A DNA stretch of 64,000 nucleotides. It comes from Legionella birminghamensis (GTDB lineage Bacteria > Pseudomonadota > Gammaproteobacteria > Legionellales > Legionellaceae). Position 1 is the first letter of the stretch; the number at the start of each line of letters is the position of its first letter. Location: assembly GCF_900452515.1 (NCBI RefSeq), contig NZ_UGNW01000001.1, forward strand, positions 3,307,501-3,371,500. The letters are read 5' to 3'. Below, one piece after another: positions 54,287 through 63,841 of the stretch. The notes under the pieces were generated by a model that was given only the letters and a program-made list of their open reading frames with translations, made no database searches and was not told the origin of the DNA. The position numbers were made by a program, and so were the translations under genes.

Positions 54287-56749
54287 TTAGCAGACCGGTA
54301 TTAAGCGGTTAGCCTCAAATGCCATATTCCTGACTTTAATTATACTATCCAGGCTATTTTGATAAACGTTATCAGCCGGGTTTGCTTTTCTTAGATCGAG
54401 AATTGCATTATAAACATCCAATGTTACAGGATCGCGATTGGGATCATCAGGGCGATTTTCCAGATTAAAATAAATTTCAGCCAGAATCCGGGTCAGATTA
54501 TCCTGCCTGCCAGTCGCTTTATACATAAAATCAATTCCTCCCGGCATCGCATTAACATATTTTGTTCGATTAAAAAAAGGAATATTTTTGCCTACGGCAT
54601 AGCGCTTCTCTTTCCAAAAGTCCGTTTCACCAGTTAATGTTCTGATCTCATTTAAGAGTTTTTTTTGCTGTTCCGAACTTAGTCGTTGTGCAGCAATCAG
54701 GCAGGAAGAGTAGCCATTGAAAATCAAATGATTTTTATTGCCATCTGGGACATATTTAGATGATCCTTGTTTGAATTTAGCAATTTTTTTCACTTCATTA
54801 TTGGTGGCATTCTTATCATCACAGGCCAGAGAATTTTTAAACGGATCCATTTTTTTCTGAATCGCCGCGGCAATGTCTGCCGGGTAATAGTTTTCAGGTG
54901 TTTTAATTCCTTCCGTACCCGGTGCATTTTCATCGGCAAACTCATGCGCATGGCGAGTTACATAAAGATCCGACACAATATCCACAAAATTGCCACGCTT
55001 ATCCTTGTTGAACTCGTTAAATTGCGGCCATTCATTATAAATTTCATAATAAATCTGCATTGCATCCGAATGAATAATTTCCAGAGCCTTCCTATCCTTC
55101 CCGCTTACGCAGGATCCATAGCTGACACCGCCAATATGCTCAACTAATAAGTGTTCGTAGGAGCTTAGGGATAATTCTCGGCCAGTGTAATCCCGCAAGT
55201 TGGTTGTGAGGAACCCGGAGTTAAGGGTAGCTTCATAACTCCTGATTAGCTTTTCCAACGCAGGCTTTTTTGGTGTTACCGCTTTTGCGGCAGCAAGCAG
55301 TGCAAGACAGTCAGGATCGCTAGCCCCGGTCCATATAAATCGCTTCGCCACATTATAGGGATGGTTTTTCGTATAAACCGTGAATCCATGCGAAGAGTTA
55401 TTCTGGATAACCCATTCACGCATTCTATCCAGATACTCATCCGGCACGTCGACCACTTCAGCCCCCGGCACAGGGCTGATTAAAGTCTGGATTAGAATGG
55501 AATACTTTTCATATCGAGTCTTGGCTATCTCTAGGATCTGTGCATAATTTCGTCTGGCATGCAATTGGCCGATTGGCTCAGGTTGTGATTTAACATCACG
55601 GGAAGCCAGATGGCTGCTTCGCAGCTTGGGTCCAAATTGTTTCTTTACATTGCAGTTGGTATCCAGAATAGCACAGTTATGTTCGGCGAGGTTGGCTAAG
55701 CCAGGAATTGTTCGCAAGCGGCTCGGCAAAAAATGAACTACATCCGCAACATTTTCGCTTTTATCGAGCGCCGCTTTGAGTAATTTTTGCTCGCTCAAGG
55801 GTAATTTAACAAACCAGCTGGGTAAACCGCGAATTTTTTTAATCAGCGCAGCAGTTGCTTCATCACTCTTTTCGCAGAGCTTTTTTGTCAAATCATTTAG
55901 CTTTTGCTCCACCTTTTCTTTATTATTCCCTTCGGAAATTAGCAAGGAGCGAAGAATCTGCTTGCGGTTCCCAGGCAACTCGCGATACCAGTCCGGCTTT
56001 TTCTTCTTGGTTCCATCAATGCTATATCCATCAATGATGGCTATATAATCATCATTACTTAAGGTCTTCGATCGCCATAAGTCAATGATATCGTTATTTT
56101 CACTATTGAGTTGGGTCACTGTCGTGCAGGTCTCTGGTGAAGTAAGGAAAAAAACCTGCTGGTAATAAGGAAGTTGCTCAAGCCAGTTTGGCAAATCCGA
56201 AAGATAAGTTTGCTTAATTTTTATAAGCTCATCTATCGTTTGCTTGGAACAGGAGGGAAGCGTATTTTCCCAGTTTAGGACGAAGCTGTCTTTTAATTGG
56301 GAAACTGTGCTTAAGGTAGCCAAATTCTGACGCCCTTTTTGCATAATGACATATTGCTCAGCTTTGTTAAGCAAACCTACAGCATCGCGGACGCGATACG
56401 GCCAATTCCAGTTATCAATCAGGGCATTGACCAGCATTCCGGTAAAATTGGTCAATATTTCCTGATATTTGTCCTGGTCGGCTATGTCTGGCAGCTGATT
56501 GAGTTGTTTACAAAATTGGAGATAGGCAGCAAGTTCCGCGGAGGTACAGCTGGAGGGGGTAATCGAGTTATAAATGAATTCAAACGCTTCTGCCAGAATA
56601 TCTATTCGGCGCTGGTAAATCTTTTTGAGATCAGGTGTCTTTATATATTCCCTGGTTTCAAAATCTCCGAGCAGAGATTTTAAATTTTTCCGCATTTCAG
56701 CAGTTAATACCGTTCCTTTTTCAACCCTCAAGATTGTCGTTTTTGCCAT
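54287..56749 (-). CDS. CX5R phosphatase-like effector protein, 820 aa
   Basis: Large soluble protein. At residues 547-553 lies CVSGKDR, a CX5R loop of the type CxSGKDR found in SopB/IpgD and Legionella SidP-like phosphoinositide phosphatases. Around it are HLLVEHIGGVSYGSC and an Arg/Lys-rich helix, and APGTEGIKTPENYY (608-621) resembles the APGAxGIK motif of those enzymes. The N-terminal 500 residues are helical and Trp/Leu-rich (LPSWFVKLPLSE, LPNWLEQLPYYQQ), unrecognised. No signal peptide. Activity is inferred from motif order only. SD AAGGA. Confidence 0.7.
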   Translation of the reverse strand: MAKTTILRVEKGTVLTAEMRKNLKSLLGDFETREYIKTPDLKKIYQRRIDILAEAFEFIYNSITPSSCTSAELAAYLQFCKQLNQLPDIADQDKYQEILTNFTGMLVNALIDNWNWPYRVRDAVGLLNKAEQYVIMQKGRQNLATLSTVSQLKDSFVLNWENTLPSCSKQTIDELIKIKQTYLSDLPNWLEQLPYYQQVFFLTSPETCTTVTQLNSENNDIIDLWRSKTLSNDDYIAIIDGYSIDGTKKKKPDWYRELPGNRKQILRSLLISEGNNKEKVEQKLNDLTKKLCEKSDEATAALIKKIRGLPSWFVKLPLSEQKLLKAALDKSENVADVVHFLPSRLRTIPGLANLAEHNCAILDTNCNVKKQFGPKLRSSHLASRDVKSQPEPIGQLHARRNYAQILEIAKTRYEKYSILIQTLISPVPGAEVVDVPDEYLDRMREWVIQNNSSHGFTVYTKNHPYNVAKRFIWTGASDPDCLALLAAAKAVTPKKPALEKLIRSYEATLNSGFLTTNLRDYTGRELSLSSYEHLLVEHIGGVSYGSCVSGKDRKALEIIHSDAMQIYYEIYNEWPQFNEFNKDKRGNFVDIVSDLYVTRHAHEFADENAPGTEGIKTPENYYPADIAAAIQKKMDPFKNSLACDDKNATNNEVKKIAKFKQGSSKYVPDGNKNHLIFNGYSSCLIAAQRLSSEQQKKLLNEIRTLTGETDFWKEKRYAVGKNIPFFNRTKYVNAMPGGIDFMYKATGRQDNLTRILAEIYFNLENRPDDPNRDPVTLDVYNAILDLRKANPADNVYQNSLDSIIKVRNMAFEANRLIPVC

Positions 56750-56934
56750 TTTGCATCGATCCTTGCCTGCTTTAGGTCATTTTATTATTGATTAAAAAGC
56801 CAGACTTAACAATTTTTTGTTAGTCTTTTCAAATAGAAAATTATCTGCTTTTCATTTTTTCAAAAAGAAGACCGGTTTTTCAACTGATTTCTTTCATGTT
56901 AAGATGCTTCTTTTCATCAAAGAAAGGTTAAAGG

Positions 56935-57120
56935 ATGACCCTCCTCAATACAAGAGATTACACCGGCTACTCAGACAGCAGCCTGGAAGATGCTATCGCT
57001 CAGGCGCTCGCCAAATCGGGAAAGGACCATGATCAGGTCAAAGTCATTGAGACCAGAAGTACTCAACCTCAGGATAGTAAACGGCATTACCAAGCAACCT
57101 TGACTACATTTAGTGAATAA
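56935..57120 (+). CDS. Dodecin-like small protein
   Basis: 61 residues. The pattern GYSDSSLEDAIAQALAKS (helix after a first strand) then VKVIETRSTQPQDSKRHYQATLTTF resembles dodecin (EDAI helix and xYQVTL strand), a small flavin- or CoA-binding dodecamer. It lies just ahead of mmsA, 31 bp upstream, so it may be co-transcribed with the catabolic operon. The family match is by eye only. Confidence 0.55.
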   Translation: MTLLNTRDYTGYSDSSLEDAIAQALAKSGKDHDQVKVIETRSTQPQDSKRHYQATLTTFSE

Positions 57121-57151
57121 TCCTTAGCAATTGCTTATACAGGAGTTAAAG

Positions 57152-58651
57152 ATGAGTGCTTCCATTGGGCATTTTATTGACGGTAAAATCGTACATTCAG
57201 AGAGTACAAACAAACATCAGGTATATAATCCAGCCCTGGGTGAAGTCATTGGCGAAGTTCATTTCGCCAGCCAGCAGGTTTGTGAAGAAGCCATTAATGC
57301 GGCGGAAAAAGCCGGTTCATCCTGGGCAGAAACACCCCCGCTTAAAAGATCACGTATTTTTTTCAAATTCCGTGAACTGCTGGAAAAGAATCAGAATGAA
57401 CTAGCCCAAATAGTGACACGCGAACATGGGAAAACCCTGGATGACGCCAAAGGCTCGATTGCAAGGGCGATTGAGGTTGTTGAATTCCATTGCGGGCTGG
57501 TCAACCATTTACAGGGTCAGTTTTCAGCGGAGGTTTCAACTGGAATTGACAGCCATACGATATATCAGCCGCTTGGCATATGCGCCGGTGTTTCGCCTTT
57601 CAATTTTCCGGTAATGGTTCCTGTGTGGATGATGATACCGGCGATTGCCTGCGGCAATACATTTCTGTTAAAACCATCAGAGCAGGATCCTTCCGCCCCC
57701 CTTCGCCTGCTTGAGCTGCTAAGTGACGCCGGATTGCCTCCAGGGGTCGCCAATTGCATTCAGGGCAATAAAGATACGGTGGATTATCTGCTCAGGCACC
57801 CCAAAATAAAGGCGTTTACAGCAGTTGCATCGACCCCGGTTGCCGAACATATTTATACCGAGGCCTGCGCAAATGGTAAACGGGCACACACCTTCGGCGG
57901 CGCCAAGAACCACTGCGTGATAATGCCAGATGCGGACTTCGCACAGGCGGCCCAAGCGGTTACCGGTGCAGCTTATGGTTCTGCCGGGGAACGATGCATG
58001 GCTATTTCTGCCGTCATTGCCGTCGGGGACGATACGGCTGAACGCTTCCTTAAAGAATTAACACCGCTGGTCAATGCCATCAACGTGGATGCAGGCGATG
58101 TTGCGGGATGTGATATGGGGCCTCTGATTAGCAAAGTACATAGAGAACGGGTGCTTGAGGCCATTTCCCAAGGTGTCGAGGAAGGTGCGAGCCTGCTGAT
58201 CGATGGGCGTTCCTATACCCATCCGCAACACCCGCAGGGCTTTTTTGTCGGCCCCAGCCTTTTTGATCATGTCACGGAATCCATGTCCATTTATCAGAAA
58301 GAAATTTTTGGCCCGGTACTGATTGTCCTTCGGGTTCAAAGCTTCGATGAGGCGCTTGCACTGGTTAACCGTAATCAATATGGAAATGGTACTGCGATAT
58401 TTACCCGCGACGGCTATACCGCCCGCCGCTACAGCCAGGAGGTTCAGGTGGGTATGGTGGGTATTAACATACCCATTCCGGTTCCCATCGTTAACCATCC
58501 GTTCGGCGGCTGGAAGCAGTCTGCATTTGGCAATACCAATATGCATGCGCTGGAAAGCATCCATTTTTATACGCATCGTAAAACAGTGACCAGCAAGTGG
58601 CCAATAACGAGATTGAAGCAAAGCGCATTTGTGATGCCGACCCACGATTAA
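57152..58651 (+). CDS. mmsA: Methylmalonate-semialdehyde dehydrogenase
   Basis: CoA-acylating aldehyde dehydrogenase of valine and pyrimidine breakdown, giving propionyl-CoA. 499 residues from ATG 57152, SD AGGAG; the frame begins earlier at 57131. Typical ALDH landmarks: FNFPVMVPVWM, FTAVASTPVAEHIYTEA, the catalytic Cys in GSAGERCMAIS, and EIFGPVLIVLRV. It is followed by mmsB, an acyl-CoA ligase and a co-directional operon layout. Confidence 0.95.
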   Translation: MSASIGHFIDGKIVHSESTNKHQVYNPALGEVIGEVHFASQQVCEEAINAAEKAGSSWAETPPLKRSRIFFKFRELLEKNQNELAQIVTREHGKTLDDAKGSIARAIEVVEFHCGLVNHLQGQFSAEVSTGIDSHTIYQPLGICAGVSPFNFPVMVPVWMMIPAIACGNTFLLKPSEQDPSAPLRLLELLSDAGLPPGVANCIQGNKDTVDYLLRHPKIKAFTAVASTPVAEHIYTEACANGKRAHTFGGAKNHCVIMPDADFAQAAQAVTGAAYGSAGERCMAISAVIAVGDDTAERFLKELTPLVNAINVDAGDVAGCDMGPLISKVHRERVLEAISQGVEEGASLLIDGRSYTHPQHPQGFFVGPSLFDHVTESMSIYQKEIFGPVLIVLRVQSFDEALALVNRNQYGNGTAIFTRDGYTARRYSQEVQVGMVGINIPIPVPIVNHPFGGWKQSAFGNTNMHALESIHFYTHRKTVTSKWPITRLKQSAFVMPTHD

Positions 58652-58677
58652 CTGCCTATTGCATAAGGAGAGGCCGA

Positions 58678-59559
58678 ATGGCGCGAATTGGATTTGTTGG
58701 ACTAGGCCATATGGGATTACCCATGGCCATCAATCTGGTCAAGGCAGGGCATGATGTGACCGGCTTTGATTTACAGGCCGCCGCACTCGATGCCTTAATC
58801 GATGCTGGCGGCTTTGCGGCGAGAAAGCTGCAGGAAGCGGCCGATGGTAATGAAATTATTATTACCATGCTGCAGTCCGGTGCGCAGGTCGAACAGGTTT
58901 GCCTGGGTGAAACCGGTCTTTATGCAGCAGCGAAACATGCCACACACATCGATTGCTCGTCCATCGATGTCCAGACGAGCAGAAAACTGCATCAACAGGC
59001 ATCAGAAAAACACCTTTTATCGCTGGATGCACCGGTTTCTGGCGGCGTGGCAGGAGCAAAAGCAGGTAGTTTAACCTTCATGGTTGGCGGCCGAGAGTAT
59101 GCCCTGGAAAAGGTAAAACCTGTCCTGAATAATATGGGCCAGCGCATTATTTACGCGGGGAATGCTGGAAGCGGGCAAGCGGCCAAGGTTTGCAATAATA
59201 TGATTCTTGGCGTGACTATGATTGCGGTTTCAGAAGCGTTTAACCTCGCACAATCCCTGGGATTATCTGCAGAAAAATTACATGAAGTAGTGAATTCTTC
59301 TTCAGGCCAGTGCTGGGTCACTTCGAAATACATGCCCGTTCCGGATGTCATACCGGACGTTCCGGCGAATAACAATTATCAGCCAGGATTTACAGTAGCA
59401 ATGATGCTAAAAGATCTATTGCTCAGCCAGAAAGCAGCCTCTATGACTGGCCTGCATACTCCTGTATCTGAAAGGGCTACATTACTCTATCAGCAGTTCA
59501 GCGATGCCGGATTCAGCGATCTGGATTTTTCTGCCATTATTAAGGCATTGAACGGATAA
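58678..59559 (+). CDS. mmsB: 3-hydroxyisobutyrate dehydrogenase
   Basis: NAD-dependent oxidation of 3-hydroxyisobutyrate to methylmalonate semialdehyde, the substrate of the preceding MmsA. 293 residues from ATG 58678 after AGGAG. GFVGLGHMGLPMAINL is the NAD loop with the family GxGxMG; DAPVSGGVAGAKAGSL and GQAAKVCNNM (catalytic Lys) are intact. Confidence 0.95.
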   Translation: MARIGFVGLGHMGLPMAINLVKAGHDVTGFDLQAAALDALIDAGGFAARKLQEAADGNEIIITMLQSGAQVEQVCLGETGLYAAAKHATHIDCSSIDVQTSRKLHQQASEKHLLSLDAPVSGGVAGAKAGSLTFMVGGREYALEKVKPVLNNMGQRIIYAGNAGSGQAAKVCNNMILGVTMIAVSEAFNLAQSLGLSAEKLHEVVNSSSGQCWVTSKYMPVPDVIPDVPANNNYQPGFTVAMMLKDLLLSQKAASMTGLHTPVSERATLLYQQFSDAGFSDLDFSAIIKALNG

Positions 59560-59568
59560 GGCTTTATC

Positions 59569-61404
59569 ATGAAAGAAGTCAACTTTTGGTCCGCCATAGC
59601 CGAGAAACAGGTCAGTTGGTATTCTCCCTGGACTAGGGCGATGGAGGGAGATTTCGGGCAGGGTTCTGTTCGATGGTTTGTTGATGGCAAATTAAATGTC
59701 TGCTTCAATTGTGTCGATCGACACCTGCCAGAAAAGGCGGAAAAGCCTGCCATCATCTGGCAGGGTGATGATGAAGACGAACAGCGGACACTCAGTTTTG
59801 CTGATTTGCATGAAGAAGTATGTCGTATGGCCAACGTCTTGAAAAAAATGGGCGTTGCTAAAGGCGATACTGTCGCCATTTATCTGCCAATGATTCCGGA
59901 AGCAGCGATTGCTATGCTCGCCTGTGCACGCATAGGCGCCATCCATACCGTTGTCTTTGCAGGATTTTCAGCGCATGCGCTCAGGCAAAGGCTTGAAGCA
60001 GCAGCCTGTAAATTATTAATAACCGTCGATGCTTACAAACGTGGCGGAAAAGCCTATGCATTGAAACAGCAGGCAGATGAAGCCAGTGCCAATCTGAAGC
60101 TCAAAACATTAATTGTTCGCTCAACCCACCACCCCATTGAGTTTGCTCCAGGCACTGACTTTTACTGGGATGAACTCAGGGGACAAGTCACTGCCGAGTG
60201 TCCACCAGAGTGGATCGATGCGGAAGATCCCCTGTTTATACTTTATACCTCCGGCAGTACGGGCCAGCCAAAAGGCCTGTTACATACAAGCGGCGGCTAC
60301 CTGGTGCAAACCGTTTATAGTCACCAGCTTGTTTTTGGCTGTGGCGAGAATGAGGTGTTCTGGTGTACTGCAGATGTCGGCTGGGTAACTGGTCACAGTT
60401 ATGTGGTATACGGCCCATTGGGTAACGGAACCACCACGCTGATGTTTGCCGGGATCCCTAATTGGCCAGATCCCTCCCGCTGTTGGAAGATTATTGATAA
60501 ATATAAAGTCAATGTATTCTATACGGCGCCTACCGCGCTAAGAGCTCTGAAGCGTGCTGGGGATACCTGGCTGGCAGAAACCTCCAGATCTTCACTACGC
60601 TTGCTGGGAACAGTAGGCGAGCCAATTAATCCTGAAGTTTGGGAATGGTACTATCAGCAGGTCGGTGGGCAACGTTGCCCGATTGTCGATACCTGGTGGC
60701 AAACTGAAACTGGCTCGATTATGATCAGCGAGCAACCGCCCTACCATCATCAGAAACCAGGGGCAGCCTGCCTGCCATTACCTGGTATAACTCCTGTTCT
60801 GCTTAATGAGGACGATGAAGAGATGGATGGTCCGGCCCAAGGCGCTTTGGCCATAAAACACCCCTGGCCCTCCATGGCCAGGACCATTTTTGGGGATCAT
60901 GAGCGCTACCTGAAAACCTATTTCAGAGGCGGTTATTATATCACAGGAGATGGCGCTAAACGGGATGAGGCAGGTGACTACTGGCTTTTGGGGAGAATTG
61001 ATGATGTATTAAATGTTTCTGGCCACCGGCTGGGTACGGCTGAAATAGAAAGCGCGCTGGTGTTACATCCCGCAGTAGCTGAGGCAGCGGTCGTTGGCAT
61101 TCCTCATGAGATTAAAGGAGAAGGGGTGTTAGCCTTTGTCAGCTTGAAATTGGGCTGCCAGCCTGGCGAGGAATTAAAGCAGTCTCTGGTGGAGTTGGTG
61201 ATTAGGGAAATTGGCGCCATTGCAAAACCGGATGTTATCCAGTGGGTCGCTGATTTACCCAAAACCCGCTCGGGAAAAATCATGCGCCGCATCCTACGCT
61301 TAATCGGCGCAGGCAAGGCGTCTTCTATTGCTGATTTTGGCGATATTTCAACCCTATCAAATCCCCAGGTGGTCGAGGAGTTGTTAAAAATTAAATTGAG
61401 CTAA
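59569..61404 (+). CDS. Acetyl/propionyl-CoA synthetase-type AMP-forming ligase
   Basis: ATP-dependent CoA ligase of the ANL superfamily. 611 residues. Phosphate loop YTSGSTGQPKGLLHT, acid/AMP pocket WWQTETGSI, hinge GRIDDVLNVSGHR and the C-terminal PKTRSGKIMRR, whose Lys is acetylated in bacterial AcsA. Its place after mmsAB suggests propionate or short branched acyl acceptance, but acetate cannot be excluded. SD AAGG. Confidence 0.9.
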   Translation: MKEVNFWSAIAEKQVSWYSPWTRAMEGDFGQGSVRWFVDGKLNVCFNCVDRHLPEKAEKPAIIWQGDDEDEQRTLSFADLHEEVCRMANVLKKMGVAKGDTVAIYLPMIPEAAIAMLACARIGAIHTVVFAGFSAHALRQRLEAAACKLLITVDAYKRGGKAYALKQQADEASANLKLKTLIVRSTHHPIEFAPGTDFYWDELRGQVTAECPPEWIDAEDPLFILYTSGSTGQPKGLLHTSGGYLVQTVYSHQLVFGCGENEVFWCTADVGWVTGHSYVVYGPLGNGTTTLMFAGIPNWPDPSRCWKIIDKYKVNVFYTAPTALRALKRAGDTWLAETSRSSLRLLGTVGEPINPEVWEWYYQQVGGQRCPIVDTWWQTETGSIMISEQPPYHHQKPGAACLPLPGITPVLLNEDDEEMDGPAQGALAIKHPWPSMARTIFGDHERYLKTYFRGGYYITGDGAKRDEAGDYWLLGRIDDVLNVSGHRLGTAEIESALVLHPAVAEAAVVGIPHEIKGEGVLAFVSLKLGCQPGEELKQSLVELVIREIGAIAKPDVIQWVADLPKTRSGKIMRRILRLIGAGKASSIADFGDISTLSNPQVVEELLKIKLS

Positions 61405-61433
61405 GAATATGGCTCTGCCATCACAGTGCTCGA

Positions 61434-62120
61434 TTACATAAGGTAGTTATTGAACCAGGCATTCGCCAGACGGGATACTTCTTCAAGTTTTCCAGATTCT
61501 TCAAACAAATGACTGGCGCCTGGCACAATATCCAGCTGAGTATGGCAGGTCATTTTTGATCTTGCCTCGCGGTTGAATTTAATCACCGCAATATCGTAAC
61601 TTCCCACTATTAGCAGCGTGGGCGCTTTGACCCGCGGCAGGTAAGCGAGGGCCAGATCAGGCCTTCCGCCACGTGAAACAATTGCCTTTACCTGATCAGG
61701 CTCTCTGGCGGCAGCCTCAAGCGCCGCACCGGCACCTGTACTGGCCCCAAAATAACCGATACCTGCAGTCATCGGATCCAATGTGTCCTGGCACCAGTGT
61801 TTAACATCAATTAAGCGGGAAGCAAGAAGGGAGATATTAAAGCGGAGCTCTCTGGTAAAACTGTCGATAGCTTCTTCTTTAGGAGTTAACAAATCAAAGA
61901 GTAAGGTGGCATGGCCCATCTCATTTAAAGCGCCTGCCACAAACTGGTTACGGATACTCAAGCGGCTGCTGCCGCTTCCATGTACAAATAATACAATGCT
62001 TTTGGCTGCTTCCGGGATAAACAAAAGACCATCCAGGCTGTCTTTACCACTGGGAATCGTAACAGCATGTTTTTTATTCCTGTCATATTTATTCATCTGG
62101 CTCACATTGGCAAAGCCCAT
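61434..62120 (-). CDS. Alpha/beta hydrolase (dienelactone-hydrolase type)
   Basis: About 220-228 residues. The start is either ATG 62120 or 62096; the frame runs to 62261 only through repeat sequence. Nucleophile elbow GASTGAGAAL (GxSxG), acid loop IVGSYDIAV, and GASHLF with the catalytic His. SIVLFVHGSGSSR is the oxyanion region. Substrate unknown. It converges on the CoA-ligase gene. Confidence 0.82.
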   Translation of the reverse strand: MGFANVSQMNKYDRNKKHAVTIPSGKDSLDGLLFIPEAAKSIVLFVHGSGSSRLSIRNQFVAGALNEMGHATLLFDLLTPKEEAIDSFTRELRFNISLLASRLIDVKHWCQDTLDPMTAGIGYFGASTGAGAALEAAAREPDQVKAIVSRGGRPDLALAYLPRVKAPTLLIVGSYDIAVIKFNREARSKMTCHTQLDIVPGASHLFEESGKLEEVSRLANAWFNNYLM

Positions 62121-62198
62121 ATGTTTAATTCTAGAACAACATAGGACAAAAATAGGTGAAGGGCTGAATTTAAAACCTGGGTTCCGCGGCACCGACCG

Positions 62199-62408
62199 CC
62201 GAATCCCCGCGGCACCGACCGCGGGGCCCATGCCTGTTGAAGTAGTATGGTCCTCAGACAAGTTTCAATGTTGCAAAAAAATAGGGTTTAACAAGTCGTC
62301 ATTAATAAGTGTTCCTAACATTAAATGGGCTTCGTGTGGGCCCCGCGGTCGATGCCGCGGGGATTCGATAGCTTTTAATTCCCAGGCACTTGTGTAGATA
62401 GCTATGGG
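62199..62408. repeat. 203-210-bp dispersed element, inverted copy
   Basis: Reverse complement of 3796-3998. Both copies begin GCCCATAGCTATCTACACAAG and end with the palindrome and GGATTCGG; they differ by scattered substitutions and small indels. Ends 15 bp from the engB stop. A fragment also lies at 29570-29610. Confidence 0.85.
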
Positions 62409-62422
62409 CTTGTCCGCAGGGT

Positions 62423-63031
62423 CTAATGATTGAGCTCATACCACTGATTCAATTGAGCAATCAATTCCTCTACTCCTTCTTTCTTAAGGCTGGAAAACGT
62501 TTGTACGCTGATCAGATCAGGGAGTAAATCGTATTGCTTTTTGACTTTTAACATTGTGTTCTTGGCTTCACTTTTACTAATCTTGTCGGCTTTGGTGAGT
62601 AAAATATGAACAGGAAGCCCGCGATCCAGTGACCAGTTGATCATCATTTGATCCAGCTCTTTTAAGGGATGGCGACAATCCATCAATAATATCAGGCCTC
62701 GAAGGCATTGACGAACCTCCAGATAATGCGCGAGATTCTCCTGCCATTCCTGCTTAGTCTTTAACCCGACTTTGGCAAAGCCATAACCGGGCAAGTCAAC
62801 CAGTCGGCGCTGTTCGTCGATGCTGAACAAATTAATCAATTGGGTTCGACCCGGCGTTTTACTAGTTCTTGCCAGCTGTCTAATGCCGGTTAAACAGTTC
62901 AATGCACTGGATTTCCCGGCATTCGAGCGTCCGGCAAATGCCACTTCATAACCGATATCCTCAGGTAACTGATTTACACGTGCTGCGCTTTTCAAAAAAA
63001 CAGCCTGGTTGTATGGATTCTTAATCATCAT
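62423..63031 (-). CDS. engB: GTPase EngB/YihA, ribosome-assembly factor
   Basis: Small GTPase needed for large-subunit assembly and division. 202 residues. G1 GRSNAGKSS, G3 DLPGYGFAK, G4 LTKADKIS are all intact. Start ATG 63031 or the next ATG at 63028. Divergent from cytochrome c4 and dsbA, a conserved Gammaproteobacterial order. Confidence 0.95.
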   Translation of the reverse strand: MMIKNPYNQAVFLKSAARVNQLPEDIGYEVAFAGRSNAGKSSALNCLTGIRQLARTSKTPGRTQLINLFSIDEQRRLVDLPGYGFAKVGLKTKQEWQENLAHYLEVRQCLRGLILLMDCRHPLKELDQMMINWSLDRGLPVHILLTKADKISKSEAKNTMLKVKKQYDLLPDLISVQTFSSLKKEGVEELIAQLNQWYELNH

Positions 63032-63158
63032 GTGAATTTCATTTTGGGATTTTTGCCGAGGCAGTGTAACATTATCCTTTGCGATAGGGAATTTGAGTTC
63101 ACTGTAAAAAATGTATGCAGCGAACTCTGAAGAGTCAGAACACTAGTCTTGGTGCAAT

Positions 63159-63767
63159 ATGAAAAAAATAGTCATTGCTGCAACTCTATTGATTTTTTCC
63201 ACAGGGTTTGCCGCCACAGAGCCCCAGCCAGCCGCCAGCCGGCCTGAAAAAATCAGCTTATGCTCCGCCTGCCATGGAGAAAACGGCAGCAGCAACAATC
63301 CCTTATGGCCTAATGTCGGCGGACAATATGCCAATTACCTGCTTAAGCAGTTGCAGGATTACAAGGCGGGAAAAACCCGCGCCGATGCCAGCATGACCGG
63401 CATTGCAGCGAGTCTGACCGAACCTGAGATGGAAATGCTCGCCAATTATTACTCCAAACAACCCATTGTGCCAGGCAAAACGCCCAAACGTTATGTGAAA
63501 CGCGGGGAAGAGTTGTATCGCGGCGGCGATTTTGACAAACACATTACCGCCTGTATTGCCTGTCATGGTCCCAAAGGGACCGGTAATGGGCAAGCGGGCT
63601 TCCCTGTGCTGTCGGGACAGCATGCCCCTTATACCATTGCGCAGTTAAAGGCATTCAAAGATAAAAAACGCAGCAATGATCTTAACCACATTATGCAGGA
63701 TATCAGCCGGCGCATGAGTGATGAAGATATGGAGGCAGTAGCTTATTATATTCAGGGCCTGCATTGA
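63159..63767 (+). CDS. Dihaem cytochrome c4
   Basis: Periplasmic electron carrier with two c-type haems: CSACHGENG and CIACHGPKG (CxxCH each). 202 residues with a signal peptide ending about GFAA. Two repeated cytochrome folds, the second after PGKTPKRYVKRGEELYRGGD. It probably feeds a terminal oxidase. Adjacent to dsbA and divergent from engB. Start ATG 63159. Confidence 0.93.
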   Translation: MKKIVIAATLLIFSTGFAATEPQPAASRPEKISLCSACHGENGSSNNPLWPNVGGQYANYLLKQLQDYKAGKTRADASMTGIAASLTEPEMEMLANYYSKQPIVPGKTPKRYVKRGEELYRGGDFDKHITACIACHGPKGTGNGQAGFPVLSGQHAPYTIAQLKAFKDKKRSNDLNHIMQDISRRMSDEDMEAVAYYIQGLH

Positions 63768-63841
63768 AATTGCTGCATCAGCGGATTTCAGAGTACAATT
63801 GGAATCTGCTATCTTTTTTTGATTAAATGCGAGAATTTATT

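Noticed and set aside
62124-62261. Extended N-terminus of the alpha/beta hydrolase
   Set aside because: Encoded by the dispersed repeat palindrome (GMGPAVGAAGIRR); not family-like.
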